Counted from the stretch's first letter, positions 1-6,292 are shown. The stretch is 7,807 nucleotides of DNA from an uncultured Desulfohalobiaceae bacterium (GCA_913055195.1 CAJXJU010000049.1:1-7807), one strand, 5' to 3'. Program-made: numbers and translations. Notes: a model not told the origin generated them from the sequence alone.

Positions 1-25
1 TTTCGATATTCGGATTTCGAATTTC
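1..25. repeat. Heptamer tandem array, cut by the window edge
   Basis: Read on the plus strand this is a partial unit TTTC followed by three full 7-base units, GATATTC, GGATTTC and GAATTTC, which share the pattern G-N-N-(A/T)-TTC. The period is exactly 7 and the array runs off the left edge, so its true length is unknown. Its last four bases are also the first four bases of the hairpin stem at 22-55. The unit sequence differs from those of the arrays at 131-179 and 2248-2345, but the period is the same. No coding role is seen. Confidence 0.6.
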
Positions 26-55
26 TCAACTTTCGGAACTCCGAAAGTTGAGAAA
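22..55. terminator. Perfect 15-bp hairpin, possible end of the operon
   Basis: Bases 22-36 and 41-55 are exact reverse complements of 15 bases, separated by the 4-base loop AACT. The stem has 6 G/C pairs in 15. It lies 130-163 bases beyond the sucD stop codon, where the end of a sucCD transcript would be expected, and no further gene is visible to the left. Neither strand has the run of T that a classic intrinsic terminator shows after its stem. The structure is therefore certain, but termination is only a guess; an mRNA 3'-end stabiliser or a repeat-derived palindrome are alternatives. Confidence 0.45.
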
Positions 56-145
56 GAAGGATGATGGATGAAATAAAACAGTAGAAAGGTAAAGTTCACA
101 CTGAAATTTAAGCATCAACCCTTTCCTTTTCATCCTTCATCCTTC
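56..145. repeat. Inverted repeat of 18 bp around a 54-base spacer
   Basis: Bases 56-73 match the reverse complement of 128-145 at 17 of 18 positions. The right arm is part of the CATCCTT heptamer array, and the left arm is two heptamer units in opposite orientation (AAGGATG, ATGGATG). The 54 bases between them (74-127) are non-repetitive and AT-rich, with no open frame or recognisable RNA. In a sucD-downstream transcript the arms could pair into a large stem-loop, with a pyrimidine-rich stretch following it. It could be a terminator, a small inverted-repeat element or a by-product of array duplication. Confidence 0.6.
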
Positions 146-179
146 ATCCTTCCTACTTCCTACTTCCTACTTCATCCTT
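131..179. repeat. Heptamer tandem array downstream of sucD
   Basis: There are seven consecutive 7-base units on the plus strand, in the order A A A B B B A, where A is CATCCTT and B is CCTACTT. There are no insertions and no broken units. The array starts only 5 bases beyond the sucD stop codon. In the sense of the operon transcript it is purine-rich, with AAGGATG and AAGTAGG units. The block order suggests local duplication of each unit type. It has the form of the short tandemly repeated heptamers (STRR) known from heterocystous cyanobacteria, though nothing here indicates a cyanobacterial genome. Confidence 0.85.
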
Positions 180-184
180 CCCCA

Positions 185-1063
185 TTACAGCCCCATCACT
201 TCCTTAACTGTCTGTCCCAGGGTACCTAAATCTTCTGCAACGTATATCCCGGCGGCTCGTAAGGCTTCCATCTTGCTTTCAGCCGTGCCCTGACCTCCAG
301 AAATAATCGCGCCGGCATGGCCCATACGCTTGCCTGGAGGAGCTGTCCTGCCGGCAATAAAGGCGACTACTGGTTTATTAAAGTTTTGTTTTATCCACTC
401 AGCAGCTTCTTCCTCAGCAGTACCTCCAATTTCACCAACCATTACCACCCCTTGCGTTTCATCGTCATCTTTAAACATCTTGAGCAAATCTATAAAATTT
501 GAGCCTGGTATCTGATCGCCGCCAATTCCAATGCAGGTACTCTGGCCCAGGCCTGCTAAAGTCAATTGATAATCAATCTCATAGGTCAAAGTCCCGCTGC
601 GCGAAATCACACCTATAGTCCCTGGTGTATGAATATGACCAGGCATAATCCCCATTTTACACTTCACTGGCGGGGCAATAAGTCCTGGACAGTTAAGTCC
701 AATTACCACGACATCTGGATGATTAGAAAGAAAGCGTTTGACCTTCATCATATCCAGAGTTGGAATCCCTTCGGTGATGCAGACGATCAATTTGATTCCG
801 GCTGAAACAGCTTCATAAATAGCATCGCAGGCAAAGGCTGCTGGCACAAAAATCACTGAAGCGTTAGCTCCTGTTTCCCGCACAGCATCTTCAACTGTAT
901 TAAATACCGGCACTCCTTCCACCTGCTGGCCAGCCTTTCCAGGAGTTACGCCTGCAACAACTTTAGTCCCATAGGCAAGCATCTGGGTGGTATGAAAAAC
1001 ACCTTCCCTGCCAGTTATTCCCTGTACCAGTACACGCGTCTCATTATTGACCAGGATACCCAT
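185..1063 (-). CDS. sucD: Succinate-CoA ligase (succinyl-CoA synthetase), alpha subunit
   Basis: This is the CoA-binding, phosphohistidine-carrying subunit of succinyl-CoA synthetase, which interconverts succinate + CoA + NTP with succinyl-CoA + NDP + phosphate in the cytoplasm. The 292-residue length is normal for the family. The N-terminal Rossmann-type CoA-binding domain is recognisable from [13 protein letters not shown] (15-27) and GVTPGKAGQ (38-46). The ligase domain has NCPGLI (124-129), SRSGTLTYE (154-162), [10 protein letters not shown] (210-219) and [16 protein letters not shown] (238-253); H249 matches the histidine phosphorylated during catalysis. The start ATG follows GGAG with 7 bases between, and that site begins right after the sucC stop codon, so the two subunits are probably translationally coupled. 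It pairs with the sucC product just upstream. It is the last gene of the cluster; beyond it lie only repeats. Confidence 0.97.
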   Translation of the reverse strand: MGILVNNETRVLVQGITGREGVFHTTQMLAYGTKVVAGVTPGKAGQQVEGVPVFNTVEDAVRETGANASVIFVPAAFACDAIYEAVSAGIKLIVCITEGIPTLDMMKVKRFLSNHPDVVVIGLNCPGLIAPPVKCKMGIMPGHIHTPGTIGVISRSGTLTYEIDYQLTLAGLGQSTCIGIGGDQIPGSNFIDLLKMFKDDDETQGVVMVGEIGGTAEEEAAEWIKQNFNKPVVAFIAGRTAPPGKRMGHAGAIISGGQGTAESKMEALRAAGIYVAEDLGTLGQTVKEVMGL

Positions 1064-1075
1064 TTTGCAACTCCT

Positions 1076-2224
1076 TTACGACAAAATTTCTACTATTTTT
1101 GAGGCTGCATCACTCAAATCCTTACCTACTACAAAATTCAAACCTGAATCAGCAAGCATCTCGCGCCCCTGTTCTACATTAGTTCCTTCCAGGCGTACTA
1201 GAATAGGCACAGAAACTTCTACCTGTTTTGCAGCTTCAATCACACCCTGGGCCAATACATCACAGCGTAAAATTCCCCCAAAAATATTGATAAAAATCAA
1301 TTTCACATTGGGATCAGATAAAATTATTTTAAAACCCTGGGCAATCATCTCAGCATTGGCACTTCCACCAACATCCAGAAAATTAGCCGGTTCAGCACCA
1401 GCCAGCTTAATTACATCCATTGTGGCCATAGCAAGGCCGGCGCCATTAACCATAATGCCAACATTGCCATCCAGCCTGACGTAATTGAGATGATATTTTG
1501 AGGCCTCATATTCCAGTGGATCAAGTTCATCTGGATCAAGCATTTCCTTAACATCAGGATGTCTGAAAAGGGCTGAATCATCAAAATTGAGTTTCGCATC
1601 AATGGCCAACAGATTGCCATCTTCAGTCAAAATCAGGGGATTTATCTCTGCCAGAGAACAATCCTTTTCAACAAAAAGACGTGTCAGGGCCATGAACATC
1701 TTGCCAGCCTGTTTTAGATCCACTCCCAGCTTAAAGGCCAGTGAACGGCACTGAAAAGGCAAAAGCCCCAAAAAGGGATCTATTGGCTCTTTAAAAATAA
1801 GCTCTGGTTTTTCTTTAGCCAGCTCTTCAATTTCCATTCCACCAGCCGGGCTGACCATCAGCACAGGGCAACGCCTGGCTCTGTCAATAACCATTCCAAC
1901 ATAAAACTCTTTTTTAATGGCAGCGCCCTCTTCTATCCAGACCTTACGCACAATGGTACCCTGGCCGCCAGTCTGATGCGTAACCAGAGGCTTACCAAGC
2001 ATATTCTGAGTAATCTGCCTGGCCTCGTCCAGCGTCTTTGCCAGCTTAACTCCGCCTGCCTTGCCCCGTCCTCCAGCATGAATTTGAGCTTTGACAACTA
2101 CAGGTAAACCCAGTTCATTTACTACGCCTTCAACCTCTTCCACCTGTGTTACCAATTTGCCCCTGGGCACTGGAATACCATAGCGGGCAAATAATTCTTT
2201 TGCTTGATACTCATGAACTTTCAT
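1076..2224 (-). CDS. sucC: Succinate-CoA ligase (succinyl-CoA synthetase), beta subunit
   Basis: This is the nucleotide-binding subunit that forms the enzyme with SucD. At 382 residues it is close to the usual bacterial length (about 390). The N-terminal ATP-grasp domain opens with [20 protein letters not shown] and carries [17 protein letters not shown] (45-61) and the metal/nucleotide segment EINPL (193-197) with D209. The C-terminal flavodoxin-like ligase domain shows [12 protein letters not shown] (259-270), NFLDVGG (281-287), [10 protein letters not shown] (313-322) and [10 protein letters not shown] (344-353), which contact CoA and the phosphohistidine loop. ATP rather than GTP use is likely for a bacterium, but the sequence as read here does not prove it. 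The start ATG has AAAGGAG seven bases upstream. A heptamer array separates it from frdA, so sucCD may be expressed at a different level from the upstream genes; no promoter is recognisable there. Confidence 0.97.
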   Translation of the reverse strand: MKVHEYQAKELFARYGIPVPRGKLVTQVEEVEGVVNELGLPVVVKAQIHAGGRGKAGGVKLAKTLDEARQITQNMLGKPLVTHQTGGQGTIVRKVWIEEGAAIKKEFYVGMVIDRARRCPVLMVSPAGGMEIEELAKEKPELIFKEPIDPFLGLLPFQCRSLAFKLGVDLKQAGKMFMALTRLFVEKDCSLAEINPLILTEDGNLLAIDAKLNFDDSALFRHPDVKEMLDPDELDPLEYEASKYHLNYVRLDGNVGIMVNGAGLAMATMDVIKLAGAEPANFLDVGGSANAEMIAQGFKIILSDPNVKLIFINIFGGILRCDVLAQGVIEAAKQVEVSVPILVRLEGTNVEQGREMLADSGLNFVVGKDLSDAASKIVEILS

Positions 2225-2247
2225 CGACCTACTCCTTTAACTTTACC

Positions 2248-2345
2248 CCTTAATCCTTAACCCTTAATCCTTACCCCTTACCCCTTAATCCTTATCCCTT
2301 AATCCTTACCCCTTACCCCTTAATCCTTATCCCTTAATCCTTACC
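2248..2345. repeat. Fourteen-unit heptamer array between frdA and sucC
   Basis: Fourteen 7-base units of the form CCTTANN (plus strand) follow each other without a break. The last two bases run AT, AC, AT, CC, CC, AT, TC, AT, CC, CC, AT, TC, AT, CC. Units 4-8 and 9-13 are identical, so 2269-2303 and 2304-2338 form a 35-base higher-order duplication. Less perfect units (CTTTACC at 2241-2247) extend it toward the sucC ribosome binding site. In the transcript every unit reads TAAGG, giving fourteen TAA triplets spread over all three frames. The frdA stop codon (2343-2341) is the TAA of one unit. This array fills the 116-base frdA-sucC gap; no promoter, terminator or small gene is seen there. Confidence 0.93.
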
Positions 2346-3993
2346 CCTCCACTACTTCCTGGTGTCTATAGTCCGGCAGTACAACAGGAGATTGTATCTC
2401 TGGTTCTATACCGGCTGCTTCAAGCTCTTTTAAATACTTCTCAATATGTTTCAGGGTTAAGGTTTTGACTTCCTGCCTTTGTTTTGCAAATTCAGCCGCC
2501 TTAGCACCAGCTCTTCGGCCAAAAACATTGGTGTCCAGCAAAGAATTACCCATCAAACGATTATCACCGTGCACGCCGCCTGCTACTTCTCCTGCTGCAA
2601 ACAACCCTGGCACTTTTGTTTCACCATATTCATTGATTTCAAGCCCACCGTTCTGATAGTGCAAAGTGGGGAAAATAAGCATGGGTTCTTTAGCTATATC
2701 AATGCCATAACGCTTAAATTGCAGATATTTTCCGGCCAGAGCCTTGGCTACAGTGCCTTCGCCATGCAGCATGTCAATCATGGGAGAATCCAGCCAGATA
2801 CCAACACGGCCTGTAGGAGTGACAACGCCATTGCCACGCTCCAGGCATTCACGGATAAACAAGGATGCTTCAACATCCCTTGGCTCTAATGGATAACAAA
2901 ATCTCTCGCCATGATAATTTACTGGCTCACCGCCAAGGGTGCGCACCTTTTCTGTAATCAACATACCCACGCACTGCTCCGGGAAAACAGCACCTGTGGG
3001 ATGAAACTGGGCATATTTCATATTTTTCAGGGGCACTCCCAGGCGATATGCTAAGGCAAGACCATCACCTGTTGCGCCATAATGATTGGTGGTGGCGTAC
3101 CCATGCAAATGCAACCGGCCTGAGCCGCCAGTAGCCAGAATCACAGCCCTGGCTTTGACAACAATGTATTCTTCTGTATCCAGGTTATAAAATACAGCAC
3201 CACCAATGGCCCCATCCTCATCCAGCAAAAGTTCAATGGCAGCACAAAATTCCAGTACTCTGATTTTGTCTTCGCGGTTACGCACCTCATCACGCAAAAC
3301 ACGCATAATTTCAGAACCGGTCATATCTGCAGAAGAATGCATTCTTCTGCGGCAAAGCCCACCGCCTTTCAATTCCTTCATGGTTCCGTCCGGTTCTTTA
3401 TCAAACATCATTCCTAAATCTTCCAGCCATTTGATAACCAGAGGACCATCAGTCACCAATGCACGAACCAATTTCTTATCATTGGTAAAATGTCCACCGC
3501 CGATTACATCCAGAAAATGAAAATATGGAGAGTCATAGGGCAAATCCGCAGCCTGAATTCCGCCTTCTGCCATTACTGTATTGGCATCACCATGTCTAAG
3601 CTTGGTAACCATAAGTACATCAGCGCCATTTTCAGCAGCTAAAAGGGCAGCAGCACTACCTGCGCCACCACCGCCTATCACCAGAACATCAGTACTCAGA
3701 TCAGGTGATTTTAACCTGGCCTCAAAACTCCCTGGCTCCAGCCAGGGACGGCCCTGAAGCACCGCCAATAGCTCTGGTTGCAGCATGTCCCCTTTGTTAG
3801 GGCCAACCTGCAGGGGTTTACGTTCCTCAGGTTTATAGTCTGGATGATATTTTTCCAGTACCTCCCGGTACTCATCCGGCGACAATTTTGGAAAATATTT
3901 CTGCTTTTTTGCTTCCTTTAAACGCTCAGACCTGGTCTTTTCAACATTGGCCAGGCTCTCCTGCAAACTTTCCGGATAACCAGATTTTTTCAT
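2341..3993 (-). CDS. frdA: Soluble-type fumarate reductase/succinate dehydrogenase flavoprotein subunit
   Basis: An FAD-dependent subunit that interconverts fumarate and succinate, paired with the iron-sulfur protein encoded just upstream. Residues 1-100 are a charged, non-canonical extension. The FAD-binding Rossmann motif DVLVIGGGGAGSAAALLAA follows at 102-120. Catalytic positions of the family are kept: HPTG (H331), T347-E348, R372, H445 in LHYQNGG and R479 in HGDNRLMGNSLLD. The TKLRHGDANTVMAEGG segment aligns without gaps to the SK...SHTVAAEGG segment of E. coli FrdA, but N138 replaces the flavin-linking histidine, so FAD is probably non-covalent. Only 63 residues follow NSLLD, against roughly 200 in E. 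coli FrdA, so the C-terminal helical region is largely absent. I chose the ATG at 3993 (550 residues) because AAAGGGG lies 6 bases upstream; a GTG at 4020 opens the frame but lacks a good site. L-aspartate oxidase is a relative, but the adjacent iron-sulfur subunit argues against it. Confidence 0.88.
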   Translation of the reverse strand: MKKSGYPESLQESLANVEKTRSERLKEAKKQKYFPKLSPDEYREVLEKYHPDYKPEERKPLQVGPNKGDMLQPELLAVLQGRPWLEPGSFEARLKSPDLSTDVLVIGGGGAGSAAALLAAENGADVLMVTKLRHGDANTVMAEGGIQAADLPYDSPYFHFLDVIGGGHFTNDKKLVRALVTDGPLVIKWLEDLGMMFDKEPDGTMKELKGGGLCRRRMHSSADMTGSEIMRVLRDEVRNREDKIRVLEFCAAIELLLDEDGAIGGAVFYNLDTEEYIVVKARAVILATGGSGRLHLHGYATTNHYGATGDGLALAYRLGVPLKNMKYAQFHPTGAVFPEQCVGMLITEKVRTLGGEPVNYHGERFCYPLEPRDVEASLFIRECLERGNGVVTPTGRVGIWLDSPMIDMLHGEGTVAKALAGKYLQFKRYGIDIAKEPMLIFPTLHYQNGGLEINEYGETKVPGLFAAGEVAGGVHGDNRLMGNSLLDTNVFGRRAGAKAAEFAKQRQEVKTLTLKHIEKYLKELEAAGIEPEIQSPVVLPDYRHQEVVEG

Positions 3994-3999
3994 CTTTTT

Positions 4000-4006
4000 C
4001 CCCTTT
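4000..4006 (-). promoter_or_regulatory. Ribosome binding site that sets the frdA start
   Basis: The transcript reads AAAGGGG, then six bases, then ATG at 3993. The upstream GTG at 4020 is preceded by TAGTGCGTGA, which has no Shine-Dalgarno match. This makes the ATG the better start and shortens the protein by nine residues compared with the longest frame. Confidence 0.75.
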
Positions 4007-4027
4007 CTTATTTCAAACACTCACGCA

Positions 4028-4804
4028 CTACTCTAAAATTAAATACTTTGTATCCTGTGGTTTCCAGGCTGGGTCATAAGGCTCTGGCTCCCATTCCCTG
4101 TCTTTATAACGCTGCCTTAACTCCTCATCAGAAAGACTTTCCAGTTCATCAAGCATCCAGTCAAATTTGCCAGCCTTGATTTGCTCCACTCTTTTGGCCA
4201 GGTGCTCGGCCTTTGGTTGAACATACTTGCCATACAAACGCCTGGCCAGCATGGCCACATGAAAATGCTGTATTTCAGCAGGGCAGCGCATACTACACAT
4301 GCCGCACATAATACAACTGTGCGACAATTCAGCAGCTTTTGCTATATCGCCACGCATCAATGCCTGAATATAGTCCATGACCGGAATTTCCATGGGACAG
4401 GCTTTGGTGCAGGTATTACAGGCAAGACAACGAAATGTTTCTGGATATAATTTTTCAATAGTGCTTACATCCGGGGTAATTTCATCCATATTGTAAGTTG
4501 TCTTGTTGGCAGGCACAAAGGGAATCTGTGTCAGATACATTTCCGGCTCAACCGTAGTCTGACAGGCCAGACCAAAACGCAGACGATAATCATCTTTCAG
4601 GCGATATACTGTAGCACAAGCGCCACAAATACCTGCTCTACAACCGCACCCCCTTTTGATCTGGTAACCGGCAAACTCCAGGGCCTTCATAATGGTAAGC
4701 CCTTCCAGTACCTCATACCGTTTACCCATTATATAGATGGGTATCTTTTTTGTGCCCTCTAAAACAATGGTCTTTTCACCTATAGTGTATTCCTGTTCTG
4801 CCAT
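4028..4804 (-). CDS. frdB: Fumarate reductase/succinate dehydrogenase-like iron-sulfur subunit with two [4Fe-4S] motifs
   Basis: This 258-residue protein should carry electrons to or from the flavoprotein encoded next. Residues about 20-95 form a plant-type ferredoxin domain with a [2Fe-2S] motif, C55-R-A-G-I-C60-G-A-C63 and C81; the 17-residue gap to the last cysteine is longer than the usual 11 or so, and C53 is an extra nearby cysteine. The C-terminal half has two complete CxxCxxCxxxCP motifs: C126/C129/C132/C136 and C164/C167/C170/C174. Classical SdhB/FrdB has one such motif plus a [3Fe-4S] site, so this protein looks closer to HdrC/Tfr-type soluble electron carriers. A charged tail (about 205-258) follows. 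No membrane segment is seen, and no cytochrome b/anchor gene accompanies it. The start ATG follows AGGAGG by five bases. The electron partner (ferredoxin, NADH, thiol or quinone) cannot be told from sequence; the symbol is by homology to the complex, not proof of direction. Confidence 0.85.
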   Translation of the reverse strand: MAEQEYTIGEKTIVLEGTKKIPIYIMGKRYEVLEGLTIMKALEFAGYQIKRGCGCRAGICGACATVYRLKDDYRLRFGLACQTTVEPEMYLTQIPFVPANKTTYNMDEITPDVSTIEKLYPETFRCLACNTCTKACPMEIPVMDYIQALMRGDIAKAAELSHSCIMCGMCSMRCPAEIQHFHVAMLARRLYGKYVQPKAEHLAKRVEQIKAGKFDWMLDELESLSDEELRQRYKDREWEPEPYDPAWKPQDTKYLILE

Positions 4805-4809
4805 CTCGG

Positions 4810-4816
4810 CCTCCTA
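4810..4816 (-). promoter_or_regulatory. korBC stop codon fused to the frdB ribosome binding site
   Basis: The transcript reads TAGGAGG, in which TAG ends the korBC frame and AGGAGG is a strong Shine-Dalgarno site five bases before the frdB ATG. Ribosomes finishing korBC are placed at the frdB start, which argues for translational coupling and for one transcript spanning kor and frd. Confidence 0.8.
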
Positions 4817-6274
4817 TGCTTGTTCCTTCTTCAACTTTTCCCCGTAATCAAAACCAGCCTGAAAGGCCTTCAGGTTAAACTCTTCTGTTCCTTTGGGCAC
4901 TGACATTTTCAGAGCTGATTGTACTGCTTCCAGACTGATAAAATCAGTCAAAGCTGAAATAAAGCCCAGCATAACTATATTGGCAACAACTTTGCGCCCT
5001 ACTTCTTCGGCCATGCGCGTAGCAGGTACAGCATACACCTGTACACCTTCTGGCAAATCCTCTGGTTTCACCAGGTCCTTTTCAATAAACAGGGTGCAGC
5101 CCGACTGTATCTCGGATTTATATTTGCGAAAAGCAGCCTGTGCCATGAGCACCATTACATCCGGGACTTTAATATAAGGATAATCTATCTTCTCTGAAGA
5201 AATAATAACACTGGACGCTGACGCACCACCCCTCGCTTCTGCTCCGTATTCCTGCGAATACACGGCTTCATTGCCATCAAAAATACAGGTTGCCCGGCCC
5301 ATAATCAGACCCAGGAGGGCAATTCCCTGACCACCAATACCAGCAAGCTTTATCCTGACCTGCTCTACTTTTTTAGGGCTACTCGCGCATTCTGGTGCAG
5401 AATCTTCTGTCTCAGGGACAGGGGCCTTTCCATCGCCCCTGAATGTCTTTACTCCTACCTTTGAAGAAAGCACCTCGTGCATGGAACGCAAAAGTCCTGG
5501 GCGATCCCTGTCCGCAAAAACTCCACACACAATTGGAGTATCCATCTGAATCAGGGCTTCTTCTGGAGCTGGATTTTCCTTGACCACTGTTTGATTCAGG
5601 AAAAATTTGACCAGATCTATGCCCGTGCGCATCTTGTTCCTGCGCCCCCAGTTAATGGGACAGGCAGAAATAACTTCAATAAACCTGAATCCTTCTTTTT
5701 CCAGGGCCTCATGAAAAGACTTTTTAATGTAGTGAGAATGGGCTGAAGTCCAGCGGGCAACATAGTTGGCTCCACAGGCTGTCATTAGAAGTGGCAAATT
5801 AAATGGTGTTTCAAAATTGCCATATACACTGGTGGTCGTCCTGGTCAAAGTCGGCGTTGTTCCGCCCATCTGGCCGCCAGTCATGCCGTAATTAAAATTA
5901 TTGATACAGATAACAATTAAGTCAGTATTACGGCGTGCTGCATGAATCAAGTGATTACCACCAATAGTTGTTAAATCGCCATCGCCGCTAAAAACAATTA
6001 CGTTAAGATCAGGATTGGCCAGTTTCTGTCCGGTGGCATAAGCTACAGCACGTCCGTGAGTGGTGTGAAACCCATCCAGCTTAAAATAGCCCGCTGCCCG
6101 GCCAGAGCAACCAATACCAGATACAATAGTGAATTTATCCAGGTCCTGACCGCACTCCATGATGGCCTCTGCTATATTGCTAATCGTACCCCCAATTCCG
6201 CACCCCGGACAAAAGATATGGGGCATACGATCTTCTCTGATCAATTTTCCTGAAGGATGCTTTATTTCTGACAT
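4814..6274 (-). CDS. korB: 2-oxoglutarate:ferredoxin oxidoreductase, fused beta and gamma subunits
   Basis: A 486-residue fusion of two subunits usually encoded separately. Residues 1 to about 275 are the thiamine-diphosphate-binding beta subunit: CPGCG (C22, C25), GIGCSG (C56) and SACPINW (C205) supply the four cysteines expected for the proximal [4Fe-4S] cluster, and GDGD (97-100) with NNFNYGMTGGQ (125-135) form the TPP/Mg site. A Pro/Glu/Ser-rich linker covers about 276-303. Residues 304-486 are the gamma subunit (POR family), with IKLAGIGGQGIALLG (308-322) and SQEYGAEARGGASASSVI (340-357). The enzyme exchanges 2-oxoglutarate + CoA + oxidised ferredoxin with succinyl-CoA + CO2 + reduced ferredoxin. 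The ATG at 6274 is chosen over one at 6286 because GGAGAG sits just before it; the distal ATG has no comparable site. Substrate is inferred from the sucCD and frd neighbours; a branched-chain 2-oxoacid enzyme is less likely. Confidence 0.92.
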   Translation of the reverse strand: MSEIKHPSGKLIREDRMPHIFCPGCGIGGTISNIAEAIMECGQDLDKFTIVSGIGCSGRAAGYFKLDGFHTTHGRAVAYATGQKLANPDLNVIVFSGDGDLTTIGGNHLIHAARRNTDLIVICINNFNYGMTGGQMGGTTPTLTRTTTSVYGNFETPFNLPLLMTACGANYVARWTSAHSHYIKKSFHEALEKEGFRFIEVISACPINWGRRNKMRTGIDLVKFFLNQTVVKENPAPEEALIQMDTPIVCGVFADRDRPGLLRSMHEVLSSKVGVKTFRGDGKAPVPETEDSAPECASSPKKVEQVRIKLAGIGGQGIALLGLIMGRATCIFDGNEAVYSQEYGAEARGGASASSVIISSEKIDYPYIKVPDVMVLMAQAAFRKYKSEIQSGCTLFIEKDLVKPEDLPEGVQVYAVPATRMAEEVGRKVVANIVMLGFISALTDFISLEAVQSALKMSVPKGTEEFNLKAFQAGFDYGEKLKKEQA

Positions 6275-6278
6275 TTTT

Positions 6279-6284
6279 CTCTCC
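6279..6284 (-). promoter_or_regulatory. Ribosome binding site that sets the korBC start
   Basis: GGAGAG precedes the ATG at 6274 with four intervening bases (six after GGAG). The alternative ATG at 6286 overlaps this very site and is preceded only by TTTAAG. The shorter frame, four residues less, is preferred. Confidence 0.7.
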
Positions 6285-6292
6285 ATCTTAAA

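Noticed and set aside
317..805. Plus-strand open frames of about 60-80 codons opposite sucD
   Set aside because: They lie antisense to a well-conserved gene, have no recognisable domain and show the composition expected of a shadow frame.
1047..1484. A 145-codon plus-strand open frame opposite the 3' end of sucC
   Set aside because: Fully antisense to conserved SucC ligase-domain sequence and the sucC-sucD junction; serine/proline-rich low-complexity product with no family resemblance.
2225..2340. Separate promoter for sucCD
   Set aside because: No -35/-10 pair is visible; the stretch is almost all heptamer repeat. Weak promoters cannot be excluded.
2248..2345. CRISPR array or telomere-like repeat
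   Set aside because: Units are 7 bases with no spacers, so it is not CRISPR. CCTTANN resembles telomere repeats only superficially and lies inside an operon.
3206..3520. A 104-codon plus-strand open frame opposite frdA
   Set aside because: Antisense to the flavoprotein catalytic region; serine-rich shadow translation with no motifs.
2341..3993. Flavoprotein as L-aspartate oxidase (NadB)
   Set aside because: The fold and several active-site residues are shared, but the adjacent FrdB-like iron-sulfur gene, the HPTG motif and the TCA neighbours favour fumarate reductase/succinate dehydrogenase.
3991..4020. GTG start for the flavoprotein at 4020
   Set aside because: No Shine-Dalgarno match before it, while AAAGGGG stands six bases before the internal ATG at 3993.
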